Of a stretch of 64,000 bases of DNA, positions 51,330 through 59,523 are shown in pieces. The notes under the pieces are model-generated. The model was not told the DNA's origin. It saw only the letters and a list, made by a program, of their open reading frames with translations, and did not search any database. The stretch spans positions 46,058 through 110,057 of the forward strand of contig DDSH01000022.1 of the NCBI GenBank assembly GCA_002343775.1, in the 5' to 3' direction. Position numbers and translations under genes: made by a program. Source of the DNA: Anaerolineales bacterium UBA2395. Its GTDB lineage: Bacteria; Chloroflexota; Anaerolineae; Anaerolineales; Villigracilaceae. The first letter of the stretch is position 1, and each line of letters starts with the position of its first letter.

Positions 51330-51530
51330 CTACGAGTTCTTTTCCAGATGGGCGATGATCTTCTTCAACGCCTGCGGCTTGACCTTTTGATCCTGCGGGG
51401 TCGCAGTTTTGATCACCGCACTGAGCGCGTTCTCGCGCTCGTCCTTTGCATGGACGAGGACCATCTTCAATGGCGGCAACGCGATCACCTCGGTCGGGGG
51501 TTGAAGCGTTTGTTCCTTTTCATCAACCAT
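51330..51530 (-). CDS. uncharacterised small protein in the dcw cluster
   Basis: 66 aa, no family recognised. Soluble and charged: an N-terminal proline-rich part (QPPTEVIALPPLKMVLVHAKDE) and a Lys-rich C-terminus. It lies between murC (11 nt) and murB (4 nt) with an AGAGG ribosome site, on the coding strand and without overlap, so it is very likely translated. Function unknown. Confidence 0.6.
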   Translation of the reverse strand: MVDEKEQTLQPPTEVIALPPLKMVLVHAKDERENALSAVIKTATPQDQKVKPQALKKIIAHLEKNS

Positions 51531-51541
51531 GGTATGTACCT

Positions 51542-52921
51542 CTAAAGTTCCTTCAACAGGTCACTGGTGATCTGGTCGGCATCACCGGCAGAAAGGACGA
51601 TCACCACATCACCGGAGCGAAGATGGTTCATTAAGTAATCCTTCGTATCCGCAATCGAACCGCTGTACCGCGCCGATGTGTGCGGCATGGCGCTTACCAC
51701 TTCGGCGGATGAAAACTCCTGTTTGGCTTCGCGCGAAGCGTAGATCTCGGTTACGAGCACTTCTCCCGCATCCGCAAAGGCGCGCGAGAATTCATAAAAC
51801 AACGCCTGTGTGCGGGAATACGTGTGCGGCTGCCAAACCGCCCAAATGCGACGGTTTGGGAATCGCGCCTTCGCGCCCGCAAGCGTGGCGCGAATCTCGG
51901 TGGGATGATGGGCATAGTCATCGATCAAGGTTACGCCTTTGCGCTCCCCCCGGACCTCGAAGCGTCGTCCGGTTCCCTCAAATTGACTCAACGCCTCTGC
52001 CGCATCCGGCAGCGAAAGCCCAAGCGTAGCCACAATGGATAGTGTCGCCAACGCATTGCGCACGTTGTGTTCGCCTGGCACCTGCAACGAGACGTTCAAC
52101 GCAGACGCCGCGCCGATGTTCGTCATTGCGGAGAAATCGAACCCGCCGCGTGTGTTGGGTTTCAACGTGCGCGCCTGCATCCACTGCGGGCTGTTGATGG
52201 TCATTTCGCCCTGCACACTGTAGGAGATGACGTTCACCCCCTTCCGGCGCGCGTGGGGCAGCAGCGTGGCAGCCCCTTCGTCATCGGCGCTGGCGATCAA
52301 GGTACCGTCGGGCGGGAGCAGGTCCACGAAATTTTGAAAAGCGGAATACATGTCTTCGAAAGTTGGGTAGCAATCGGGATGGTCATGTTCGAGATTGGTA
52401 ACCACGGCGATCTGCGGCTTCAACCCGAGGAACATGCGGTCGTATTCATCCGCTTCAATGACGAATAGATCACCCTTGCCTGCGCGAGCATTCGTCTTCA
52501 GATTATTCAACGTGCCGCCAATGATAAAGGATGGGTCGCGCTGCAAGGAATGTAACGTCCAGGCGGTCATGGCGGTCGTGGTGGTTTTGCCGTGCGTTCC
52601 GGCGATGGCAATGCCAGTCTTTTTCGACATTAACTGACCGAGGAAGTCTGCGCGTTTGTACACTGGGATCTTTGCACGTTTCGCCGCCACGACTTCGGGA
52701 TTGTCGTCTTTGATGGCGGAGGAACGCACGACCCAATCGGCTCCAGTCACATTGCGTGGATGATGCCCGATGAAGATGGTCACACCGATATTTTGCAGAT
52801 CGGCTGCAAACGGAGAGAGGGTCTGGTCTGAACCGGTCACTTCATAGCCGCTCTCCTTGAGCAGGCGCGCAATGGCAGAAAGCCCCGAGCCCCCAATGCC
52901 GATGAAGTGAACACGTGTCAT
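51542..52921 (-). CDS. murC: UDP-N-acetylmuramate--L-alanine ligase
   Basis: 459 aa Mur ligase adding L-Ala to UDP-MurNAc. N-terminal Rossmann motif HFIGIGGSGLSAIARLL, ATP-binding GTHGKTTTTAM (about 109-119), central EADEYDR and NLEHDHPD, and the C-terminal DDYAHHPTEI all match MurC. AAAAGG lies before the ATG. Confidence 0.97.
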   Translation of the reverse strand: MTRVHFIGIGGSGLSAIARLLKESGYEVTGSDQTLSPFAADLQNIGVTIFIGHHPRNVTGADWVVRSSAIKDDNPEVVAAKRAKIPVYKRADFLGQLMSKKTGIAIAGTHGKTTTTAMTAWTLHSLQRDPSFIIGGTLNNLKTNARAGKGDLFVIEADEYDRMFLGLKPQIAVVTNLEHDHPDCYPTFEDMYSAFQNFVDLLPPDGTLIASADDEGAATLLPHARRKGVNVISYSVQGEMTINSPQWMQARTLKPNTRGGFDFSAMTNIGAASALNVSLQVPGEHNVRNALATLSIVATLGLSLPDAAEALSQFEGTGRRFEVRGERKGVTLIDDYAHHPTEIRATLAGAKARFPNRRIWAVWQPHTYSRTQALFYEFSRAFADAGEVLVTEIYASREAKQEFSSAEVVSAMPHTSARYSGSIADTKDYLMNHLRSGDVVIVLSAGDADQITSDLLKEL

Positions 52922-52946
52922 AATTTAGCCTTTTCGCAGGTAGCGG

Positions 52947-53495
52947 TCAGATGTAGACAACGATGATGAAAATGAGGATGAGAATGACGGCAAAGTAAAT
53001 GCCGGGCTCGCCCAAAAAGCGCGGCGGCATGTAGGCCATCATGCGATTGATGGTTTCGATGATGGCAATGTCTGTGGCAGGGCTGATAATGTTCGGGAAG
53101 GGATACCCAGCCACATGGTTATAGTACAAGACCGTGCCTGCAATGAGGTAGCCATTTACGCCACCCAGTACCGCACCAAAGAGGGCATCTTGCAAGCGCT
53201 CACGCGCCGCTTTGGATGCCAGTCTAGGCAAAGCCACGGTCTGATAGCCGAAATAGACCAGCGCGATCACCACAATCACCCGAATCCAAAACAGGGAGCG
53301 GGCAATATCTATATTGGGGACGGCGGGGCTGGCAAGGTCTTTGACAAGCGGAACGTATCGCTCAAGCAAAAGGTTGACCGCCAGGGCAGTGACCACACTG
53401 AATGCCACCAACAATTCCTTTGCCCAGCCGCGAATCGCGCCGATCACGGCAAAGAGGAGGACATACATCCAGAAGATATAAACGACGCTCATCAT
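52947..53495 (-). CDS. CvpA-like membrane protein
   Basis: 182 aa with four or five hydrophobic segments. The start FAVIGAIRGWAKELLVAFSVV and the middle GAVLGGVNGYLIAG resemble CvpA/colicin V production-type membrane proteins. The ATG overlaps the murG stop (ATGA), so it is translationally coupled into the wall operon. Such a gene is not part of the standard dcw cluster; a role in envelope assembly is inferred from position only. Confidence 0.65.
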   Translation of the reverse strand: MMSVVYIFWMYVLLFAVIGAIRGWAKELLVAFSVVTALAVNLLLERYVPLVKDLASPAVPNIDIARSLFWIRVIVVIALVYFGYQTVALPRLASKAARERLQDALFGAVLGGVNGYLIAGTVLYYNHVAGYPFPNIISPATDIAIIETINRMMAYMPPRFLGEPGIYFAVILILIFIIVVYI

Positions 53496-54589
53496 AAGGT
53501 AGCTGCTCCTGCCAGTTTAACCAGCTGGCTGGCGATCATGTCTGCGGCGAAAGGCTGCGATAGATTCTTCATGGCGGTGCGCATCGCATCCCGTTTGTTT
53601 TGATTCAAGAGAATATCCTTTAATACCGGCAGAAGGTCGGCGTTCAGCATCTCGTCCTGTACAATGACGGCGGCATTGCGTTCGGCGAGATAATCGGCAT
53701 TGACCTTTTGGTAGCGCCATGCATACGGATAGGGAACCAGAACGGCGGGCAACCCGAACAAGGGATATTCACCAAGGGTGGATGCGCCCGCCCGCGAAAG
53801 CACCAAGTCTGCGGCGGCGAGGGCAGCGCCCATTTCATGCAAATATGGCATGGCTTGATAGCGCTGCCGTAATTCATCTGGCAATTGTAGAGCGGTTTCT
53901 TCCACGGTCTGCCAATCCAACGAACCTGTAATGTGGATGATCTGCGCAATTTCCAGCAGTTCGTTCAGATGGTTCAAAACCGCCATGTTGATGGAACGCG
54001 CGCCTTTGCTCCCGCCGGTGACCAGCAGGGTGGGCATGGCAGGGTCAAACCCGAAGCGCTGAAGAACTTCCTCACGTGAGAAAATATCAAGGTCGGCGCG
54101 AAGCGGGTAACCTGAGGGGAGAACCCGCTCGGGGTGTGAAAAATATTTTTTCGAGTCAGATGCGGTCACGGTGATGACATCCGAAAAGTAACCGAGAAAC
54201 TTCAATGCCAGACCGGGTTCGATATCTGGCACATACAAAACGATGGGAGTATTGTGTCCGGCAACCGCCATTGGGGCAGCGACATAACCGCCGGTGAAGA
54301 AGAGCACATCCGGGTTGAACTCGCGCAGAATGCGACGCGACTCAAGAACGCCGCGCGCCAGTTTGGCAAGGTTGCCAGGCAATGCGCGCAACCCCACGCC
54401 GTGGACGCCCGCAGCCGCGATGGAACGATAGGGAATCCCTGCGCGTTTCACAAGGTCTTCCTCCATGCCGCCTTCGCCGCCCACCCACAGGGTTTCGACG
54501 TTCGGATATTTACTCTTCAACGCCTGGTGAACGGCGAGCGCGGGATACACGCCTCCGCCCGTCCCACCAGCGCACATTAACAACCGCAC
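53492..54589 (-). CDS. murG: lipid II synthase MurG
   Basis: 365 aa glycosyltransferase adding GlcNAc to lipid I at the inner membrane face. The N-terminal glycine loop AGGTGGGVYPA and the C-terminal loops VTGGSKGARSIN and SRAGASTLGEYPLFGLPAVLVPYP are diagnostic. The residue after GGTGG is Gly where E. coli has His. Start is GTG 54589 with GGAGG upstream. The first 80 nt overlap the end of ftsW in another frame. Confidence 0.95.
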   Translation of the reverse strand: MRLLMCAGGTGGGVYPALAVHQALKSKYPNVETLWVGGEGGMEEDLVKRAGIPYRSIAAAGVHGVGLRALPGNLAKLARGVLESRRILREFNPDVLFFTGGYVAAPMAVAGHNTPIVLYVPDIEPGLALKFLGYFSDVITVTASDSKKYFSHPERVLPSGYPLRADLDIFSREEVLQRFGFDPAMPTLLVTGGSKGARSINMAVLNHLNELLEIAQIIHITGSLDWQTVEETALQLPDELRQRYQAMPYLHEMGAALAAADLVLSRAGASTLGEYPLFGLPAVLVPYPYAWRYQKVNADYLAERNAAVIVQDEMLNADLLPVLKDILLNQNKRDAMRTAMKNLSQPFAADMIASQLVKLAGAATL

Positions 54590-55751
54590 CGTAAGACCTC
54601 CATTCTTCGTCTGTTATGGTTGCATCGCCTGCCTGACGGGAAATGTTAAAAAGAATTCCCAACGCCGCAAGCGTGGTCACCAAATTCGAACCGCCCGCAC
54701 TGACAAACGGCAGGGCATTGCCTGCAAAGGGCATCAGCCCGACCATCACTGCCATATTGATCAACGCTTCCATGCCGATCCACAAAACCAAGCCGGAAGC
54801 CAGCAACGTTCCCAGCATATCGGGCGCGCGCCGCGCAATGACCATGCCGCGCCAGACCAGAAAACCATACAAACCGATCAACGCCACCGCGCCGAACCAG
54901 CCGAGCTCCTCGACCACCACGGCAAAGACACTATCGGTGGGAGGGACAGGCAGACCGGTCACTTTGGAAAGGGATCTGCCGATGCCCACCCCAAACCACC
55001 CGCCGTTGACAATCGCTTCGAACGAACGCCGGACATGATACGAAGCCTGAAGCGGATCTTTAATCCCAGCGATAAAATCTGAGACGCGTTCCTGACCAGT
55101 AAGGCTGACCGAAACCACCAGCCATGCCGCCACCACTGCGATCAGCAACAAGCCACCGATCTGCGTCAGGTCGCCGCCGGCAAGGAAGAAGAGCAAGCCG
55201 CCCAGCATAAGCACCGTCGCCGCTGCGCTCAGATCCGGCTGCTGGTAGATCAAACCGCCGACCACTCCAAGGATCACGCCGAGCGGAATCAAGCCGAGGG
55301 AAATGTCTTTCAAAAATTCGCGCTTCGCATACAGCCAGACACTGAGGTACAGGATCGAAACCAACTTTGCCAATTCTGAAGGCTGCACCGAACCATCAAA
55401 TAAATTGCGGCGCGCATTGAAGCGGATCTCGCTCATTGCCAGCACCAGCACCAGCATTACGATCGTGAATGCCATGGCAGGCACGATCAAACGTCGCCAG
55501 CGGTGATAATCGAAAAACGCCAAAACGACAGCGACGACCAAACCAATTCCCAACCACATCAACTGGCGGTTGAACATGTAACTTGCATCACCAAAGGCGG
55601 CATGCGAAAAATCCCACGAAGCGGAATACAGCATCACCAGCCCGAACACGATCAACGCCACCACCACCACCAGCAGCGGCATGTCGAATCCGCGTGTGGA
55701 GCGCGGCGTGCTTTGAGGCAGGGTTTCCTTTACGAAAGTTCCAACACCCAT
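54510..55751 (-). CDS. ftsW: septal peptidoglycan glycosyltransferase FtsW
   Basis: 413 aa SEDS protein with about ten membrane segments that polymerises lipid II. VIFGLVMLYSAS, the GQRVSDFI-like loop (QERVSDFIAG), ATVLMLGGLL and PFVSAGGSNLV are family landmarks. The C-terminal extension of about 35 residues is Arg-rich and reaches 80 nt into murG. The start overlaps the murD stop by 22 nt. Confidence 0.94.
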   Translation of the reverse strand: MGVGTFVKETLPQSTPRSTRGFDMPLLVVVVALIVFGLVMLYSASWDFSHAAFGDASYMFNRQLMWLGIGLVVAVVLAFFDYHRWRRLIVPAMAFTIVMLVLVLAMSEIRFNARRNLFDGSVQPSELAKLVSILYLSVWLYAKREFLKDISLGLIPLGVILGVVGGLIYQQPDLSAAATVLMLGGLLFFLAGGDLTQIGGLLLIAVVAAWLVVSVSLTGQERVSDFIAGIKDPLQASYHVRRSFEAIVNGGWFGVGIGRSLSKVTGLPVPPTDSVFAVVVEELGWFGAVALIGLYGFLVWRGMVIARRAPDMLGTLLASGLVLWIGMEALINMAVMVGLMPFAGNALPFVSAGGSNLVTTLAALGILFNISRQAGDATITDEEWRSYGAVVNVRWWDGRRRVSRARRSPGVEE

Positions 55752-57106
55752 TTTCTAAACGATTCTCCTCTCTCCGCGAAATCTTTAAACTCGTCGAAAC
55801 TTGTACAGCCCGGTGATAACAGAACGACATCACCCGGAGATGCCACTTCCGCCGCCAGCGTGACCGCCTCTTTGAGCGTCTGCGCCCGGCGGATATCCAA
55901 GCTTCCTTCCCCGGCGACAGCGTTCACTGTTTTCTGGATCATCTCCCCCGCCTCACCAAAGACAACCACATGATCCACACGTTCAAGGATCAGTTTGGCA
56001 AGGTCACCCCAGGGAAGGTTCTTGTCACGTCCACCCAGCATGAGGACGATCGGTTCATCAAAGGCATGGACAGCTGCCGCCGCTCGTTCGGGTGCGGTTG
56101 CAATCGCGTCGTTGTACCAGCGCACACCGCGTAACTCACGGACCAATTCCAACCTGTGCGACACACCTCGAAAGTCCTCCACGGCTTCGAGCATGGCATC
56201 CAGTGTGAAACCCGCTGCATGACCGATGGCAAAAGCAGCCAGCACGTTCGCCACATTATGATCGCCGCGCAATTGGACTTTCTCTCGCAGCATCAATGGG
56301 ACGTAGGCAAACCCATCACGCAGGCTCAACAGCCCGTCATGGTGGTAGTATGTGCCATTCAACCCTTCTTCCAGGTCTTGCATACTGAACGTCATCAATT
56401 TGCCTTTGACGCGGTCTCGCAAACTCCACGCGCCTTTGTCATCGCGCCCCAAAATGGCAGTGTCACTCGCAGATTGAAAATCCAAAATGCGAGCCTTGGC
56501 GCTGGCATAGGCTTCCATCGTGCCATGCCTGTCCAGATGATTCGGCGTGATGTTCAAAATCGCTGCGATGTTCGGAGAGATGGTCATCTGGTCGAGTTGG
56601 AAAGACGACAGTTCGAGAATGGCAATGTCTTCCGCGGTCATCTCGTCCACGTAGTTGATGAGCGGATCACCGATATTGCCACCGACAAAAGCGCGGTCGC
56701 CTTTGGCAAGTTTTGCCATGTTCCCCACCAGGGTGGTGGTGGTGGTCTTGCCTGCCGAGCCAGTGATGCCGATGGTCTTGCACGGCACAACTTCCATGAA
56801 GATCTGTGAATCGTTCGAAAGCGGAATGCCGCGTTTGATCGCTTCTGCCACGATGGGCAGGGTCAATGGCACGCCACCCGAAAGACAAAGCACATCGGTA
56901 TGGTCGAGCAATTCCAACGGATGCCCACCCAGCGCCCATGAGATATTCACACCCGCAAGCGACGCTTTCGCCAAGGCTAACTGCTCCTCGTTACGTGAAT
57001 CGCTCAACGTCACGATTGAACCGTGACGTGAAAGCCAGCGGGCAAGGGCGAGTCCCTGCCGGGCGGCTCCGAGAATGAGGGTGCGGGTTCCATTCCAATT
57101 GGTCAT
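55730..57106 (-). CDS. murD: UDP-N-acetylmuramoylalanine--D-glutamate ligase
   Basis: 458 aa Mur ligase adding D-Glu. N-terminal ILGAARQGLALARWL, ATP loop GITGSAGKTTTTTLVG (about 112-127), NITPNHLDRHG, and C-terminal WYNDAIATAPERAAAA match MurD. ATG 57106 lies 2 nt after the mraY stop; the longer frame overlaps mraY and is rejected. Confidence 0.96.
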   Translation of the reverse strand: MTNWNGTRTLILGAARQGLALARWLSRHGSIVTLSDSRNEEQLALAKASLAGVNISWALGGHPLELLDHTDVLCLSGGVPLTLPIVAEAIKRGIPLSNDSQIFMEVVPCKTIGITGSAGKTTTTTLVGNMAKLAKGDRAFVGGNIGDPLINYVDEMTAEDIAILELSSFQLDQMTISPNIAAILNITPNHLDRHGTMEAYASAKARILDFQSASDTAILGRDDKGAWSLRDRVKGKLMTFSMQDLEEGLNGTYYHHDGLLSLRDGFAYVPLMLREKVQLRGDHNVANVLAAFAIGHAAGFTLDAMLEAVEDFRGVSHRLELVRELRGVRWYNDAIATAPERAAAAVHAFDEPIVLMLGGRDKNLPWGDLAKLILERVDHVVVFGEAGEMIQKTVNAVAGEGSLDIRRAQTLKEAVTLAAEVASPGDVVLLSPGCTSFDEFKDFAERGESFRKWVLELS

Positions 57107-57108
57107 AT

Positions 57109-58107
57109 CTACACCTGCGACAACCCGATCCCGATCAACGCCGCCATCAAGCCAATGAGCCAAAAGCGCTGAACGATCTGTGTTTCGCTCCAACCGAGCA
57201 GTTCAAAATGCAAATGGATGGGCGTCATCTTGAAAAAGCGTTTGCCGCCCGTCCAGCGGAAGTAGGTGATCTGAATGACAACGCTTAACATTTCCGCAAG
57301 TGGAATGATGCCGATCACCAACAGCATAGGCCACTGACCGGTCATCAAAGCGATCACAGCCAGTACCGATCCGAGCGCCATTGAGCCGGTATCACCCATG
57401 AACAATTGAGCAGGATGCACGTTGAACCAGAGAAAGCCGAATAATGCGCCCACCAGGATGAAGCAGAAGCGAGCCAGATATACCTGTTCCTGGATCAGTG
57501 CAATACCGCCAAAGGCGGCAATGGCTGTGGCGGCGATCAGACCGGCAAGTCCATCCAAACCATCGGTGAAGTTGACCGCGTTCGATTCGGCAATGATGAT
57601 GAAAGCTGCCAATGGAACATACAACCAGCCGATCTCGATCTCGAAGAAAAAGCCGGGCAGATACAGGTCAGGGGCGTCGATCAAATATTTCAGGGCATAA
57701 GCCGTTCCCAATGCCAGGACAACCTGCACCATGAACTTCGTCCGCGCGCGCATTCCATCGCCTTTGCGTTTGCCGTGAATGCCTTCCCAATCATCCACTG
57801 CGCCAAGAATGGCAAATGCCACCATTACTGCCATTGGCAGGAGGATCGAAGACCCCACCCCACTGGCAGTTACGCTGATCAACGCGACGGCGTTCAGCAA
57901 TCCGCTGAGCAGCAAGACCGGCAATATGAACATTACGCCGCCCATGGTGGGTGTTCCCATTTTTATGCCATGCGAACCCGGTTCTTCGACGCGAATGATC
58001 TTACCGATCTTGAAATGACGCAGGATGCGCAACAATGGTCCGCCCCAAATGGCGGTCATGATGAATGCCAAACCGGCAAGGCTGAGGGAGAGGGCAATAT
58101 CTCTCAC
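57109..58107 (-). CDS. mraY: phospho-MurNAc-pentapeptide transferase MraY
   Basis: 332 aa, about ten membrane segments. It makes lipid I from UDP-MurNAc-pentapeptide and undecaprenyl phosphate. Conserved KMGTPTMGGVMF, DDWEG, NAVNFTDGLDGLA and MGDTGSMALG contain the catalytic aspartates. Starts with GTG, overlapping the murF stop (GTGA). Confidence 0.96.
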   Translation of the reverse strand: MRDIALSLSLAGLAFIMTAIWGGPLLRILRHFKIGKIIRVEEPGSHGIKMGTPTMGGVMFILPVLLLSGLLNAVALISVTASGVGSSILLPMAVMVAFAILGAVDDWEGIHGKRKGDGMRARTKFMVQVVLALGTAYALKYLIDAPDLYLPGFFFEIEIGWLYVPLAAFIIIAESNAVNFTDGLDGLAGLIAATAIAAFGGIALIQEQVYLARFCFILVGALFGFLWFNVHPAQLFMGDTGSMALGSVLAVIALMTGQWPMLLVIGIIPLAEMLSVVIQITYFRWTGGKRFFKMTPIHLHFELLGWSETQIVQRFWLIGLMAALIGIGLSQV

Positions 58108-59522
58108 GAGCGTACCTCCAGGGCGGCGGTGATGCGGTCCATGCGCAAACCGTGAGATCCCTTGATAAGTACGGCGTCGTTTGATGTCAGGTTTTTCGTT
58201 AGCCAGTCCACGATTGGAGCGATATCTTCAAATTCCATAATTTGGGCGGGTTTCATCCCGGCGCGACGTGCGGCTTCGGCGATCATGTGTCCGCGTTTAC
58301 CGAGGGTAAGCAGCACCTTTGCCACCCGTGCAGCGCGCATGCCAACCAGATCATGTCCCTGTCGTTCGTAGGGACCAAGTTCAAGCATATCACCCAATAC
58401 TGCAACCTTGCGCCCTTCCAATTCATCCAGCAGGTTCAACGCCGCCAGCATGGATTCGGGGGAGGCATTGTAGGTATCGTCGAGGATGAGCGCGCCGATA
58501 CTGCTGCGCACGGCAACCAGACGAAGTTGGGCATGTCCGTGGGAGAGACCTTCGAAGATCTCCTGCCAGGTCAAGCCATCGTTCAAGCCGACCGATGCGG
58601 CGCGCAACGCTGTATGGACCGAGTGGCGACCGATCATTGGGATGCGGGTGTGCAGCGTCTCGCCTTTGTAATGCAGGCGGAAGCGGATGCCGTCCAAGCC
58701 CAAGCCTTCGATCTGGTCTGCCCACAGATTCGCCTCTGGGGAAAGACCATAGAAAAAGATGCGGGCTTTGGTGCGTTCCTCCATTTTTCGCACCCAGGGG
58801 TCATCGAAGTTCAGGATGGCAACTCCGTCCTGCGGGAGGGAAGCAGGTAATTCGCTCTTGCCGCGGAAGATGGCTTCCTGTGAACCAGCACGTTCCGCAT
58901 GAACCGTGCCCACGTTGGAAACGACTCCGATCTGCGGTTGGGCAATATCGCACAGGAATTGGATCTCACCAGGGACGTAGAATCCCATTTCGAGCACGGC
59001 ACGTTCGTAGCCTGCGCCAAGCCGCAGCATGGCAAGCGGCAGACCGATCTCGTTATTCAGGTTGCCAGGGCTTTTGAGTGTGCGATAGCGGATGCTGAGC
59101 ACTTCGGCAATCATCTCTTTGGTAGTGGATTTGCCTACACTACCGGTAATTCCCACAACTTTCAGGTTGGGGAATTTACGACGCCAGAAGCGAGCGATCT
59201 GTTGCAGGGCGGAGATGGAATTGTCTACGCGCAAGCAGAGGGGCTGGTCAGGGCTGAGGGGCGGGAAATTTTCCAAACCGCCGCGCAGGTCGAGGGTCGG
59301 GAAGGAAGCGTTCACTTCCCGTTGGATTAAAGCAAAAGAAGCCCCCCTCTTGAAGGCATCTGCGACATAGTCATGTCCGTCCACATTCTCGCCGGGGATG
59401 GCGACAAATAGCGAACCGGGGATGACCTGGCGCGAGTCGATTGCCGCTTCGGTAATGACGACGGTTGCATTCGCAAGGCGAATTTGGGTCAGGGCTTCCA
59501 GAACATCGGCAAGGGTCAGCAT
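58104..59522 (-). CDS. murF: UDP-MurNAc-tripeptide--D-Ala-D-Ala ligase
   Basis: 472 aa Mur ligase. ATP loop GITGSVGKSTTKEM, the MurF-specific SPGNLNNEIGLPL, EMGFYVPGEI, and DDTYNASPESM identify it as MurF, not MurE. The ATG at 59522 lies 1 nt after the ftsI stop, so no room remains for murE between them. Confidence 0.95.
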   Translation of the reverse strand: MLTLADVLEALTQIRLANATVVITEAAIDSRQVIPGSLFVAIPGENVDGHDYVADAFKRGASFALIQREVNASFPTLDLRGGLENFPPLSPDQPLCLRVDNSISALQQIARFWRRKFPNLKVVGITGSVGKSTTKEMIAEVLSIRYRTLKSPGNLNNEIGLPLAMLRLGAGYERAVLEMGFYVPGEIQFLCDIAQPQIGVVSNVGTVHAERAGSQEAIFRGKSELPASLPQDGVAILNFDDPWVRKMEERTKARIFFYGLSPEANLWADQIEGLGLDGIRFRLHYKGETLHTRIPMIGRHSVHTALRAASVGLNDGLTWQEIFEGLSHGHAQLRLVAVRSSIGALILDDTYNASPESMLAALNLLDELEGRKVAVLGDMLELGPYERQGHDLVGMRAARVAKVLLTLGKRGHMIAEAARRAGMKPAQIMEFEDIAPIVDWLTKNLTSNDAVLIKGSHGLRMDRITAALEVRS

Positions 59523-59523
59523 G

